In this document: positions 36,160 to 44,248 of the stretch, piece after piece
Layout: every line of letters begins with the position of its first letter
Numbering within the stretch: position 1 is the stretch's first letter
Assembly: GCA_900316685.1 (NCBI GenBank)
Contig: ONDS01000025.1
Span: 1-64,000, forward strand
Length of the DNA stretch: 64,000 bases
From: an uncultured Prevotellaceae bacterium
GTDB lineage: Bacteria > Bacteroidota > Bacteroidia > Bacteroidales > Bacteroidaceae
Direction of reading: 5' to 3'
Notes under the pieces: generated by a model
Told to the model about the DNA's origin: nothing
Seen by the model: only the letters and a program-made list of their open reading frames with translations
The model's database searches: none
Translations under genes and position numbers: made by a program

Positions 36160-37827
36160 ATGTGTGGAATAGTTGCTATACTGAACGTGAAAGAGCAGTC
36201 TCACGAACTGAGACAAAAAGCATTGAGGATGAGTCAGAAAATCCGTCATCGCGGGCCTGACTGGAGTGGAATCTACTGCGGTGGAACGGCTATCCTTGCC
36301 CACGAGCGCCTGAGTATTGTGGACCCTGAGAGTGGAGGGCAGCCATTGTATTCATCGGACAAGAAACAGGTTTTGGCGGTCAACGGTGAGATTTACAACC
36401 ATCAGGAGATTCGCCGTCGTTTTGCTGGGCAATATGAGTTTCAGACAGGCTCGGACTGTGAGGTTATCCTGACGTTATATCGTGAAAAGGGTGTGTCTTT
36501 CTTGGAAGACCTGAACGGCATCTTCGCCTTCGTTCTTTATGACGAGGAGCGTGATGAGTTCTTGATAGCACGCGACCCCATAGGTGTTATTCCACTTTAT
36601 ATCGGTTTCGACAGTGACGGAACGGTTTATGTCGCTTCGGAACTAAAGGCGCTCGAGGGACAGTGCGAGCGATACGAGCCTTTTTTGCCCGGACATTACT
36701 ACTGGAGCAAGTCACCTGGCATGAAAAGATATTATCATCGTGACTGGATGCAGTATGAGGCGGTAAAGGATAACGCTTCGAGTGTCATTGCCATTCATGA
36801 TGCATTGGAAGGTGCGGTGAAACGGCAACTGATGTCAGATGTGCCTTATGGCGTGCTGCTCAGTGGTGGGCTCGATTCGTCTGTCATCTCTGCCATTGCT
36901 GAGAAATACTCGGAGATGCGAATTGAGGACGATTCAAAGACAAAGGCCTATTGGCCTCGTCTGCATTCGTTTGCCGTGGGATTGAAGGGTGCGCCCGATT
37001 TGGCAAAGGCCAAGCTCGTGGCCGACCATATCGGCACTGTGCACCACGAAATCAACTATACCATTCAGGAGGGGCTCGATGCCATACGTGACGTGATTTA
37101 TTTCATCGAGACATACGATGTGACCACCGTCCGCGCCTCCACGCCAATGTATTTGTTGGCTCGTGTCATCAAGTCGATGGGCATCAAGATGGTGCTTTCT
37201 GGTGAGGGGGCAGATGAGATTTTTGGTGGTTACCTCTATTTCCACAAAGCACCTGATGCCAAGGCTTTTCATGAGGAAACGGTGCGTAAGTTGGGCAAAC
37301 TCTACCTCTACGATTGTCTGCGTGCCAACAAGAGTTTGAGCGCATGGGGCGTGGAAGGGCGCGTGCCTTTTCTCGACAAGGAGTTTCTCGATGTCGCCAT
37401 GCGTACCAACCCCCAGGCCAAGATGTGTCCGGGTGCTACGATGGAAAAGAAGATTGTTCGTGAGGCCTTTGCCGACATGCTGCCTGCCGAAGTGGCATGG
37501 CGACAGAAAGAACAGTTTAGCGACGGGGTGGGTTACTCTTGGATTGATACGCTGAAACAGATGACGTCGGAAGCCGTTTCCGACGAGCAGATGGCTCACG
37601 CGGCCGAACGATTCCCCATCAATCCGCCGAAGAACAAGGAGGAATACTATTACCGGTCAATCTTTGCCGAGCACTTCCCCTCTGACTCCGCTGCTCGAAG
37701 TGTTCCTTCCGAAGCCAGTGTGGCCTGCTCCACCACCATCGCCCTCGAATGGGATGCCGCTTTCAAAAACTTGAATGACCCGTCAGGACGGGCCGTCAAG
37801 GGCGTGCATGAACAGGCATATTCGTAA
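36160..37827 (+). CDS. asnB: Asparagine synthetase B (glutamine-hydrolysing)
   Basis: 555 residues, as E. coli AsnB. Nucleophile Cys2 (MCGIVAIL), RHRGPDWSG, the glutamine-binding AVNGEIYNH, and GSDCEVIL in the N-terminal class II amidotransferase domain. The synthetase domain has the pyrophosphatase motif LLSGGLDSSVISAIA and MVLSGEGADEIFGGYLYFHK. Last gene of the pyrG unit, 13 nt after the carB remnant. The C-terminal about 50 residues (rich in Ser, Ala and Pro) are less conserved. Confidence 0.96.
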   Translation: MCGIVAILNVKEQSHELRQKALRMSQKIRHRGPDWSGIYCGGTAILAHERLSIVDPESGGQPLYSSDKKQVLAVNGEIYNHQEIRRRFAGQYEFQTGSDCEVILTLYREKGVSFLEDLNGIFAFVLYDEERDEFLIARDPIGVIPLYIGFDSDGTVYVASELKALEGQCERYEPFLPGHYYWSKSPGMKRYYHRDWMQYEAVKDNASSVIAIHDALEGAVKRQLMSDVPYGVLLSGGLDSSVISAIAEKYSEMRIEDDSKTKAYWPRLHSFAVGLKGAPDLAKAKLVADHIGTVHHEINYTIQEGLDAIRDVIYFIETYDVTTVRASTPMYLLARVIKSMGIKMVLSGEGADEIFGGYLYFHKAPDAKAFHEETVRKLGKLYLYDCLRANKSLSAWGVEGRVPFLDKEFLDVAMRTNPQAKMCPGATMEKKIVREAFADMLPAEVAWRQKEQFSDGVGYSWIDTLKQMTSEAVSDEQMAHAAERFPINPPKNKEEYYYRSIFAEHFPSDSAARSVPSEASVACSTTIALEWDAAFKNLNDPSGRAVKGVHEQAYS

Positions 37828-37914
37828 TATTTACTTTGCGTAAGGTGACGAAAGAAGGGTATATCCTAACAGATACCTATTTTTGATTAATCCAATCTTG
37901 TTGGTCTATTCGGT

Positions 37915-37976
37915 GCACAATACTAAAAACACTCTGTTTTAGGTATTGTGCGCTTTGATGTTTCGCTGTACTTTTG
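37915..37976 (+). promoter_or_regulatory. Methyltransferase promoter with an overlapping palindrome
   Basis: TTG (37946-37948), 20-nt spacer, TACTTTTG (37969-37976). A palindrome with GCACAATAC (37915-37923) and GTATTGTGC (37943-37951) covers the -33 box, its inner TAAAAACA/TGTTTTA also pairing with one bulge. It could be an operator, or a weak terminator after asnB. The rest of 37828-38014 shows nothing else. Confidence 0.5.
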
Positions 37977-38014
37977 CGGCCAGAAAACGATCAATAATAA
38001 GAAAGGATTATTTC

Positions 38015-38626
38015 ATGGGGTTACTTACTAAATTGTTTACCAATTGTGCCTGTCCTGAGGGACGGATGGGACGTGCTATGTTACGGTTTATGAATGTTTG
38101 TCATGCTCCGCTTACTAATTGGGGCCTGAAAATCGTGGGTATAGAAGATGGTTGGACGATGCTCGACATTGGTTGTGGCGGAGGGGCCACATTGAAACGG
38201 CTATTAAGACGAAGTAAGAATGCGAAGGTCTATGGCATCGACATCTCGGAGGAGAGCGTGGCAAAGGCGAAGAAAGTATGTGCCAATGTGCTCGACAAAC
38301 AGGTATTTGTCTGTCAGGGCTCTGCGGAGAAGCTGGCATACGAGGAGGGAAAGTTCGACCTGGTGACAGCTGTTGAAACAGTGTATTTTTGGCCGAATCT
38401 TCCTGGCTGTCTGCAGGAAGTACGACGTGTGCTGAAGCGGGGTGGCAAGTTCGCCATCATGGTCGAGGTGGTGGATAGCAACTCGATGTGGACCAACGTG
38501 GTGGAGGGCATGACGGTCTATTCGCCAGAAGAGTTGAAGAAAATGCTCGATGACGCTGGTTTCATCCAAACGGAGATATATCGCAAAAAGCCGTCGTATG
38601 CCACCATCATTGGCGTAAAACCGTGA
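38015..38626 (+). CDS. Class I SAM-dependent methyltransferase
   Basis: 203 residues from the ATG at 38015. The longer in-frame start lies upstream of the promoter -7 box and is ruled out; GAAAGGA at 38001-38007 serves as ribosome binding site. The SAM-binding motif is MLDIGCGGGATLKRLLRR, with acidic VYGIDISEESVAKAKK, then LVTAVETVYFWPNL and LKRGGKFAIM: a Methyltransf_11-type fold. N-terminal CACPEGRMGRAMLRFMN is shared with small Bacteroidetes/Firmicutes methyltransferases of unknown substrate. A second methyltransferase follows with its own promoter. Confidence 0.8.
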   Translation: MGLLTKLFTNCACPEGRMGRAMLRFMNVCHAPLTNWGLKIVGIEDGWTMLDIGCGGGATLKRLLRRSKNAKVYGIDISEESVAKAKKVCANVLDKQVFVCQGSAEKLAYEEGKFDLVTAVETVYFWPNLPGCLQEVRRVLKRGGKFAIMVEVVDSNSMWTNVVEGMTVYSPEELKKMLDDAGFIQTEIYRKKPSYATIIGVKP

Positions 38627-38656
38627 CTTTGCAACCAAGTTGCAGCGACTTTACGG

Positions 38657-38664
38657 TAATTTTG
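38657..38664 (+). promoter_or_regulatory. -7 element of the second methyltransferase gene
   Basis: TAATTTTG fits TAnnTTTG, 28 nt before the ATG at 38692. No well-spaced -33 box is seen. Confidence 0.4.
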
Positions 38665-38691
38665 CCAGCCGAAAAGTAAAAAGAGACAATC

Positions 38692-39354
38692 ATGGCAGAC
38701 AAAATTAAACGTTCGTACAAGTTTAGCAAGAGTTTTTATGATGATGCCATCACGCAGAGCAAGTGGTGGAGCCGCATATATTTCAAATTGTTGTGGGGTG
38801 GTGTCGATGACAACGAGATTGCTCGGAAGGTGTTGGGTTGGATTCCTGATGATTTCGCGGGCCGTATGCTTGATGTGCCTGCGGGAACGGCAGTTTTCAC
38901 AACGGAGAAATATAAGCGACTGACGCATGCCAACATCATATGCTTGGACTATAGCCAGGATATGTTGGAGCGTGCGGAGAGCAGATTCCACGAGGCGAAC
39001 ATCGTAAATATCCAGACAATGAAAGGTGATGTGGGTGCGATGCCTTTTGAGAATGAATCATTCGACATCGTTCTCTGCATGAATGGCCTACATGTGTTCC
39101 CCGACAAAGAAAAAGCGTATGCCGAAATTCTGCGTGTGTTGAGACCTGGCGGTGAACTCCTGGCCTGTTTTTACGTGGCTGGTGAACAGAAAACAGCCGA
39201 TTGGCTCGCCAAGACAGTGATGACCCGCATGGGCTGGTTCACACCGCCCTTCGATACGGCTGCTGATGTTCGTCAACGATTGAAACCATATTGCGACATT
39301 CTTGATTTCCACGTTGAGGGGGCGATGCTTTATTTTAGAACCAAGAAGAGATAA
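38692..39354 (+). CDS. Class I SAM-dependent methyltransferase, UbiE/Methyltransf_11 type
   Basis: 220 residues. N-terminal helical part, then a SAM-binding core with RMLDVPAGTAVFTTEKYKRL (motif I reads DVPAGTA, where most enzymes have DxGxGxG), ICLDYSQDMLERAESRF, FDIVLCMNGLHVFPDKEKAY and LRPGGELLACFY. The substrate is unknown. Same strand as the preceding methyltransferase but with only distant similarity, so the pair is not an obvious tandem duplication. Confidence 0.78.
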   Translation: MADKIKRSYKFSKSFYDDAITQSKWWSRIYFKLLWGGVDDNEIARKVLGWIPDDFAGRMLDVPAGTAVFTTEKYKRLTHANIICLDYSQDMLERAESRFHEANIVNIQTMKGDVGAMPFENESFDIVLCMNGLHVFPDKEKAYAEILRVLRPGGELLACFYVAGEQKTADWLAKTVMTRMGWFTPPFDTAADVRQRLKPYCDILDFHVEGAMLYFRTKKR

Positions 39355-39376
39355 GACCTAGTGGTTTTTTTATGCC

Positions 39377-40393
39377 TTATTGGTGCTTGTCTCCGCCGAA
39401 CCATTTTTTCAGACGGCGTTTCACCGATTTCCCGATAAAAGAGAAATTGCCATGACGAAGGTTCAACCATAACTCTTCCAACGAACGGCCCACCTTAATC
39501 CATGGGTGACCCCAGGCATTGGTTTTGTAAAGCCGTTCCTTGTAACTCACATCTTCGATGAGGTATCGTGGATGGCGAAGCGGAAAATCCATCTCATGGC
39601 GTTGCATGGTGAAGATACGACGGTAGGCACGTGGCGTGGTGTCGATGCTGCCACCGAAATGGGTGCTGTCGGCGGTAAGGCCGAGATTGTTCACCATATT
39701 CTTCTGTGGCATGATGGCCAACTGTGAGTGGAGTAACATACTCGCCCAGAAAATGCTCTCATAGTATTCCTTTCCCGTAACACGGTGGTTGCGGCACATG
39801 GGGATGAAGTCCTTGCGGTAGCGACGCTGGCGTGACAACTCTTCCAACCGTTTCATGTTTTCCTTGTCGTCGAGGAAGGCGTAGTCGCCTTCCCACTGGT
39901 CGATGACGCGTCGCCATGAGGCCCAGCCCCAGATGGCGAAGATGGAGGTGAAAAAATAACTGTCGGAGCAGTGTGGCGTCACCTCATCCTCGTTAAACCC
40001 GCAAATCATCGCCACGCGCGGGTCGTCCTCATAGCGGTCGAGCAGTTCCTTGCAAAAGGGGAAAAACGACTGCGAGGGCACATCGTCATCTTCGAGGACA
40101 ATGCATTTGTCGGTCAGGGAAAACGCCCATTTCTGCGATAGGTATTCCGACGGGTCGCAGCCGTAGTTGCGCTCTTGGTATTTGCGGTGTACCTCACACT
40201 CCCAGTCTATCTCTTCCACCACTTTCCTGCATGCCTCGATGCCGGGCATGTCACGTTCACCGCGCGGACCGTCTTGATAGAGAAACAGTCGGGCAGGACG
40301 GGCTTGGCGCACTTGCTCGAACACCTGACTGAGCTGCTCGGGACGGTTGAAAAACAATATGAGAACTGATACGTCGATCTTCGCTGGATTCAT
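39377..40393 (-). CDS. Glycosyltransferase, GT2-like (GT-A fold)
   Basis: 338 residues, no membrane segment. The N-terminal VSVLILFFNRPEQLSQVFEQ and the metal-binding KCIVLEDDDVPSQSFF near residue 95 indicate a GT-A glycosyltransferase. TSIFAIWGWASWRRVIDQW around residue 165 is a hallmark of Bacteroidetes sugar transferases acting on surface glycans. The basic C-terminus (VKRRLKKWFGGDK) could bind membrane. Last gene in a four-gene minus-strand surface-polysaccharide group. The donor and acceptor sugars cannot be told. Confidence 0.8.
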   Translation of the reverse strand: MNPAKIDVSVLILFFNRPEQLSQVFEQVRQARPARLFLYQDGPRGERDMPGIEACRKVVEEIDWECEVHRKYQERNYGCDPSEYLSQKWAFSLTDKCIVLEDDDVPSQSFFPFCKELLDRYEDDPRVAMICGFNEDEVTPHCSDSYFFTSIFAIWGWASWRRVIDQWEGDYAFLDDKENMKRLEELSRQRRYRKDFIPMCRNHRVTGKEYYESIFWASMLLHSQLAIMPQKNMVNNLGLTADSTHFGGSIDTTPRAYRRIFTMQRHEMDFPLRHPRYLIEDVSYKERLYKTNAWGHPWIKVGRSLEELWLNLRHGNFSFIGKSVKRRLKKWFGGDKHQ

Positions 40394-40395
40394 TT

Positions 40396-40447
40396 TCTGA
40401 GTGTTGAGTGTTGAATGTTGAGTGTTGAGTGTTGAATGTTGAGTGTT
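40396..40447. repeat. TGTTGAGTGTTGAATGT word array
   Basis: About six GTTGAGT/GTTGAAT words between the flippase and glycosyltransferase genes, the same family as 41953-41990 and 42946-43145. Confidence 0.7.
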
Positions 40448-40459
40448 AATGGTGTATTC

Positions 40460-41947
40460 CTACTCCCTCCCTTCGGGAGGGCCGGGGTGGGTGTTTTCTT
40501 CGGGAGGGCCGGGGTGGTTTTTTCTCCTAAAGAATCCCAAGCACTCTTCGAGTATCACGGCATGGGCCAGTTTCATGACTGTGAAGTAGAGCAGGGCGGC
40601 CAGCACGATGCGGGACACCAACAGGAGGATGGGGGAGTGGAGTGGCAGGGTGGCGAAATGGGTGGCCACCATCACTGCGGCGGCGATGCCGGCGAAGGGC
40701 AGGGTGTCCTTGAGCAAGGAGAGGAAGCGGTAGCCGGTGAGCCGGTGTACGAACCACCACCATACCGCCACCCACACGATCTGGAGCAACGTGTAGGCGA
40801 TGACCATCGTGCGCACGCCATAGGGGTAGAGCCACAGCATCAGGGCTATCTGCAACAGGCCGAGGGCCAGCGTCGTCCACATGTAGATGTTGCTGCGCCC
40901 GTGGCTGATCACCATGTTGGTCATCAGTGTCGACAGGGGCATCACGGCGCCGCCGAGACAGAGTATCTGCATGAGATGGGCACTGTCGAGCCATTTCTCG
41001 CCGATGGTGATGACGATGAACTCCTGGCTTACCAACGACAGGCCGAAGAGCAGGGGAAAGGAGATGAAGGCGGTGAAACGTAACATCTTACGGAAGGCGG
41101 CGCGTTGGCGGTCGCGCTGCCCGGCCAGCTCTACGAACACGGGCTGTGCCACCTGGTTCATCATTCCCTGCACCACCGAGAAACACTTGAAGTTCCATTG
41201 GTAGGCCTGGTTGTAGTTGCCCGTGTCGCGGGGGGTGAAATAACGGCCTAACAAGATGTTGAGCACATTGGCGTTGATGATGGTGAAGATGGCGGAGGCC
41301 ATGATCTTGCAGCTGAAGCGGAACATACGCCTGACGGGGCGCAGGTTGATATCCATGGTCGGGCGCCACGACGAGTGGTACCAAAGCAGGACGGTGTTGA
41401 TGGCGATGAACAGGTTGGCTTGGGTTGCCAACGACCAGTAGGAGAACCCTTGCCAGGCCATTAGGGCTCCCACCGTGCCGGAAAGGGCAATGGCGGTGAT
41501 GCCTGTCGCGGCTATCTCCTTGATCTTTAGGTTCTTGGTGAGGTAGGCTGACTGTGCGATGCCGAAACTGGAGAATACGAAACTGAGAAAAGCGTAGCGG
41601 CACAATGGCACCAGTGCGGGCTGGTGGTAGTAGTCGGCGATGAGGGGTGCGCAGAAGAAGAGGATGACGTAGATGACGGCTCCCGCCATCACGTTGAACC
41701 AGAACACGGCGTTGTAATCCTCATGGGTGGGGTGGGGCTGGTTGACGAGTGCCGTCTTGAAACCGCTGCTCTGCAGTTCGTTGGCGATGAGCGAGAAGAT
41801 GCTGATCATGGCTATCATGCCATAATCGTCGGGGGTGAGCAATCGGCCGAGGATGATGCCGATCACCAACCCTATCAGTTGCTGCATGCCGTTGTTCATG
41901 CCGCCCCAGAATAGTCCTTTTGCCGTCTTCTCTTTCAGCGATTCCAC
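40460..41947 (-). CDS. Polysaccharide flippase, WzxC/MATE-like
   Basis: 495 residues with about 12-14 hydrophobic segments. The N-terminal GLFWGGMNNGMQQLIGLVIG and ILGRLLTPDDYGMIAMISIF match the Polysacc_synt_3/WzxC family that moves lipid-linked oligosaccharides across the inner membrane. The last about 20 residues (NHPGPPEENTHPGPPEGRE) are encoded by the GC-rich repeat element, so the tail is probably an accretion rather than part of the fold. Upstream of the glycosyltransferase and downstream of licD on the same strand. Confidence 0.88.
   Translation of the reverse strand: MESLKEKTAKGLFWGGMNNGMQQLIGLVIGIILGRLLTPDDYGMIAMISIFSLIANELQSSGFKTALVNQPHPTHEDYNAVFWFNVMAGAVIYVILFFCAPLIADYYHQPALVPLCRYAFLSFVFSSFGIAQSAYLTKNLKIKEIAATGITAIALSGTVGALMAWQGFSYWSLATQANLFIAINTVLLWYHSSWRPTMDINLRPVRRMFRFSCKIMASAIFTIINANVLNILLGRYFTPRDTGNYNQAYQWNFKCFSVVQGMMNQVAQPVFVELAGQRDRQRAAFRKMLRFTAFISFPLLFGLSLVSQEFIVITIGEKWLDSAHLMQILCLGGAVMPLSTLMTNMVISHGRSNIYMWTTLALGLLQIALMLWLYPYGVRTMVIAYTLLQIVWVAVWWWFVHRLTGYRFLSLLKDTLPFAGIAAAVMVATHFATLPLHSPILLLVSRIVLAALLYFTVMKLAHAVILEECLGFFRRKNHPGPPEENTHPGPPEGRE
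40465..40517. repeat. GC-rich palindrome with a direct repeat at the flippase 3' end
   Basis: CCCTCCC-TTC-GGGAGGG hairpin (40465-40481). CTTCGGGAGGGCCGGGGTGG occurs at 40471-40490 and 40498-40517 (27-nt period). It is translated as two HPGPPE units at the flippase C-terminus. 45827-45850 carries a related palindrome. Confidence 0.75.
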
Positions 41948-41952
41948 GTTGG

Positions 41953-42117
41953 TAATGTTGAGTGTTGAGTGTTTAGTGTTGAGTGTTCTGTGAGAATTCG
42001 TGCAATTCGTTAAATTCGTTGTACCTTCTCATCCGTTGTCCCTTTTCATTCGTTTAATTCGTTAAATTCGTTGTTTCTTCTCATTCGTTGTCCTTTTTCT
42101 TTCGTTTCATCCGTCGT
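41953..42117. repeat. GTTGAGT and ATTCGTT word arrays
   Basis: 41953-41990 has GTTGAGTGTTGAGTGTTTAG words. 41993-42117 repeats TTCGTTAAATTCGTTGT- and TCATCCGTTG-like words. The last unit reaches into licD and supplies its TGA (42107-42109). Confidence 0.7.
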
Positions 42118-42937
42118 TTGGCGGTACAGCGTTGAGTTCGACCTTCCTTGCGTGCGGCTGTATCTTGTCGAGCTCGGGCAGTTTCGTCCAGTCGCCATAG
42201 AGCAATCGCAGGTGGTGGTCGCTGTCGTGGGGCACTGGAAACATCCTGCCCTCAAACACATGCTCCCCTAAGGGGAAGAGGTCTTCGTCCAACCGCGGGT
42301 TGTGGAAGGGTATGCCCATGCCGCTCGTCCAGATATGGGCACCCGTCAGGCGGCAGAGGGCGCGCAGCACGGGGAAGGTCACCTTACGGTTGAACCGTGT
42401 GATGCGCCGTATCTTGCGCATGCTCCGTTCGTCGTCGTTCGACGTGCGCCATATCTTGAACACATGACCGTGTGCCTGTTCCGAAATCTTGTGTATCCAC
42501 ATCCGCTGCCGTTCCATCGGGAAGATGTCGATGAACAGTCCGCGCTCCTTCCATATCCTGTCGTAGTTGTTGTCTTCCTCTAAGTACGAACGGCGGTCGC
42601 GCACCTTGGCGAAGAAGAAGAAATAGTTGGGGTCGTCATCCATCGTCTGTAGGGCCAAGTGGTCGGGCAGCTCCTCGCGCAGCAGGGGCAGCAGCCGTAG
42701 GTAGTCGTCGCGTCGCATCTCGATGTCGAGGTCGTCGTCCCAGGGGATGTAGCCGTTGTGGCGGAGGGCGCCGATGAGCGTGCCGCTGCTCAGCCAGTAG
42801 GGTATGTTATGTCGCCGGCAGATGGTGTCCACCTCTGTCAGTATGTCTAACATGCGCAGTTGCATCTGTCGCAGTTCCGACCCCTCGGGGTTGAACCGCC
42901 GCCGTAGCGCCTCATGGTCTATGTTGTTTGCGTCCAT
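42107..42937 (-). CDS. LicD family phosphotransferase
   Basis: 276 residues. The nucleotidyltransferase-fold LicD core is clear: IPYWLSSGTLIGALRHNGYI, then PWDDDLDIEMRRDDY with the metal-binding acidic residues, and GLFIDIFPMER. LicD proteins transfer phosphocholine or related phospho-groups to surface glycans; the group used here is unknown. In the surface-polysaccharide run, after the acyltransferase. Its last residues PPNDG and stop are in the ATTCGTT-type array. Confidence 0.88.
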   Translation of the reverse strand: MDANNIDHEALRRRFNPEGSELRQMQLRMLDILTEVDTICRRHNIPYWLSSGTLIGALRHNGYIPWDDDLDIEMRRDDYLRLLPLLREELPDHLALQTMDDDPNYFFFFAKVRDRRSYLEEDNNYDRIWKERGLFIDIFPMERQRMWIHKISEQAHGHVFKIWRTSNDDERSMRKIRRITRFNRKVTFPVLRALCRLTGAHIWTSGMGIPFHNPRLDEDLFPLGEHVFEGRMFPVPHDSDHHLRLLYGDWTKLPELDKIQPHARKVELNAVPPNDG

Positions 42938-42945
42938 TCTGGGAA

Positions 42946-43145
42946 TGTTGAGTGTTGAGCGTTGAGTGTTGAGCGTTGAGCGTTGAGTGTTGAGCGTTGA
43001 GTGTTGAGTGTTGAGCGTTGAGTGTTGAGCGTTGAATGTTGAGTGTTGAGTGTTGAGCGTTGAGTGTTTAGGGTTTAGTGTTGAGCGTTGAGTGTTTAGG
43101 GTTTAGTGTTGAGCGTTGAGTGTTGAGCGTTGAGCGTTTAGTGTT
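42946..43145. repeat. Long GTTGAGT/GTTGAGC word array
   Basis: About 200 bp made almost only of TGTTGAGTGTTGAGCGTTGA-like words (period 7-9, imperfect) with some GTTTAGG variants. It is the largest array in the window, between the acyltransferase and licD genes. Confidence 0.85.
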
Positions 43146-43149
43146 CTAA

Positions 43150-43290
43150 GCATTTCTCTTGCCCCTTGCTCCTTGCTCCTTGCCCCTTACTCCTTTCAGC
43201 TATTCTCTCACCTCTCACCCCTCACCTCTCACCTCTTACTTCTTTCAGCTATTCTCTCACCCCTCACCTCTCACCTCTTACTTCTTGCTT
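43150..43290. repeat. CCTTGCTC and CTCACCTCT word arrays with a direct repeat
   Basis: 43160-43196 repeats CTTGCTCCTTGCTCCTTGCC-like words. 43197-43290 contains two copies of a TTTCAGCTATTCTCTCACC-led block with CTCACCTCT words. The stop of the acyltransferase gene (43278-43280) lies within TCTTACTTCTT. Confidence 0.75.
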
Positions 43291-43832
43291 CTAATCACCG
43301 CCGGATTACCCATCACCGTACAGTGGTCGGGCACATCTTGGTTCACCACGGCACCCGCGCCGATGGTCACATGGTTGCCGATGGTGATGCCGCCGAACAC
43401 CGTGGCGCCGGTGAAGATTTTCACGTGGTCGCCGATGGTGGGTCGCCGTCCCTCCTTGTCGTTGCCCAGGGTCACTAAGTGCAGACAATAGAAATCCTCG
43501 CCGATGCTTTCGGCATTGAGGTAGGTGGCATAGTTATGTTCGAAATGGGCACCCCCGCCGATGCTCGGGCACCAGATATGCAGTGTCCGTTCGGGCGGCA
43601 GCATCCATTTCACCCACACCGAGCGGTATTCGCCTAACCGGTAGTACAACAGGTTGCGGAACACGCGTTCGCGTGTGCACGTCTTGATGAAATTCCGCAC
43701 CCCCGCCTTTTTGTCTTGGTATTTCACTAAGTCGGGGTCTATCCGTTTGCGGTAGATTTTATACAACACGATATGTGGCAGCATCCGCAGCGTGGATGCC
43801 GACAGCAATATGGCTTGGGTGTACCTGTTCAT
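43278..43832 (-). CDS. Hexapeptide acyltransferase, serine O-acetyltransferase-like
   Basis: 184 residues. Left-handed beta-helix sequence from about residue 90: SIGGGAHFEHNYATYLNAES, GRRPTIGDHVKIFTGATVFG, GITIGNHVTIGAGAVVNQDV, then PDHCTVMGNPAV. The arrangement resembles CysE, but it lacks CysE's N-terminal helical domain and sits in a polysaccharide group, so O-acetylation of a sugar is as likely as serine acetylation. A -7 element (TAAATTTG on the minus strand, 43899-43906) makes it the likely first gene of the run. Confidence 0.82.
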   Translation of the reverse strand: MNRYTQAILLSASTLRMLPHIVLYKIYRKRIDPDLVKYQDKKAGVRNFIKTCTRERVFRNLLYYRLGEYRSVWVKWMLPPERTLHIWCPSIGGGAHFEHNYATYLNAESIGEDFYCLHLVTLGNDKEGRRPTIGDHVKIFTGATVFGGITIGNHVTIGAGAVVNQDVPDHCTVMGNPAVIRSKK

Positions 43833-43898
43833 GCTTCTGTATAACTAATAGTCTTGTCCGTTTTGCAATGGCAGGCATAGCCTTATACAAGGACTGTG

Positions 43899-43906
43899 CA
43901 AATTTA
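43899..43906 (-). promoter_or_regulatory. -7 element of the polysaccharide group
   Basis: Minus-strand TAAATTTG, with TTG about 22 nt upstream (43929-43931 on the plus strand reads CAA). 43910-44090 shows no gene. Confidence 0.45.
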
Positions 43907-44090
43907 CTAAATGTTTTGCAAAGTTGTGCAATTCCGCTATAAAATAACCGAAAATCGTGGTTGGGGATGCTCTTGCGGTAATGATAGGGGCGATGCACCA
44001 CCGATTGATAAGCCATTTTCCGTCCTATCGTTATGGTTCTTTTTTACATGATTTGGCCGCTTTTCATTACCCACCAAATTGGCCTGTATA

Positions 44091-44118
44091 GGGGCGGTGC
44101 CGCCGTGCCCGCCCGCAA
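44091..44118. repeat. GC-rich 28-bp repeat, copy 1
   Basis: Begins GGGGCGGTGCCGCCGTGCCC and is identical over 28 nt to 45882-45909. The two copies, in the same orientation, enclose the NTPase gene at 44249-45664 and the two hairpin elements. Confidence 0.9.
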
Positions 44119-44155
44119 GGAATAGTGGTGTTTTCTTCACTCCTCCGCTCCCTTA

Positions 44156-44214
44156 TATGTCAGAAACGTGCCAAATGTGCAAAAAAAAACCACATTTGGC
44201 ACGTTTCTGACATA
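44156..44214. repeat. 59-bp perfect hairpin element, copy 1
   Basis: 24-bp arms: TATGTCAGAAACGTGCC and following (44156-44179) pair perfectly with 44191-44214 around a loop of C, nine A and C. Identical in sequence and orientation to 45713-45771. It lies 35 nt beyond the stop of the NTPase gene, so it may also terminate it. Confidence 0.95.
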
Positions 44215-44248
44215 AAGATGGTACTATTCCTTTGGTATCCATGGTGTT

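Noticed and set aside
37946-38014. Longer N-terminus for the first methyltransferase
   Set aside because: That start would lie upstream of the promoter -7 element at 37969-37976, so it could not be in the transcript.
42946-43145. CRISPR array
   Set aside because: Units are 7-9 nt, imperfect and contiguous; there are no unique spacers of constant length and no cas genes nearby.
44156-44214. Hairpin as only a transcription terminator of the NTPase gene
   Set aside because: An identical copy lies upstream of the same gene beyond its promoter, which termination of this gene does not explain; a terminator role for copy 1 remains possible in addition.
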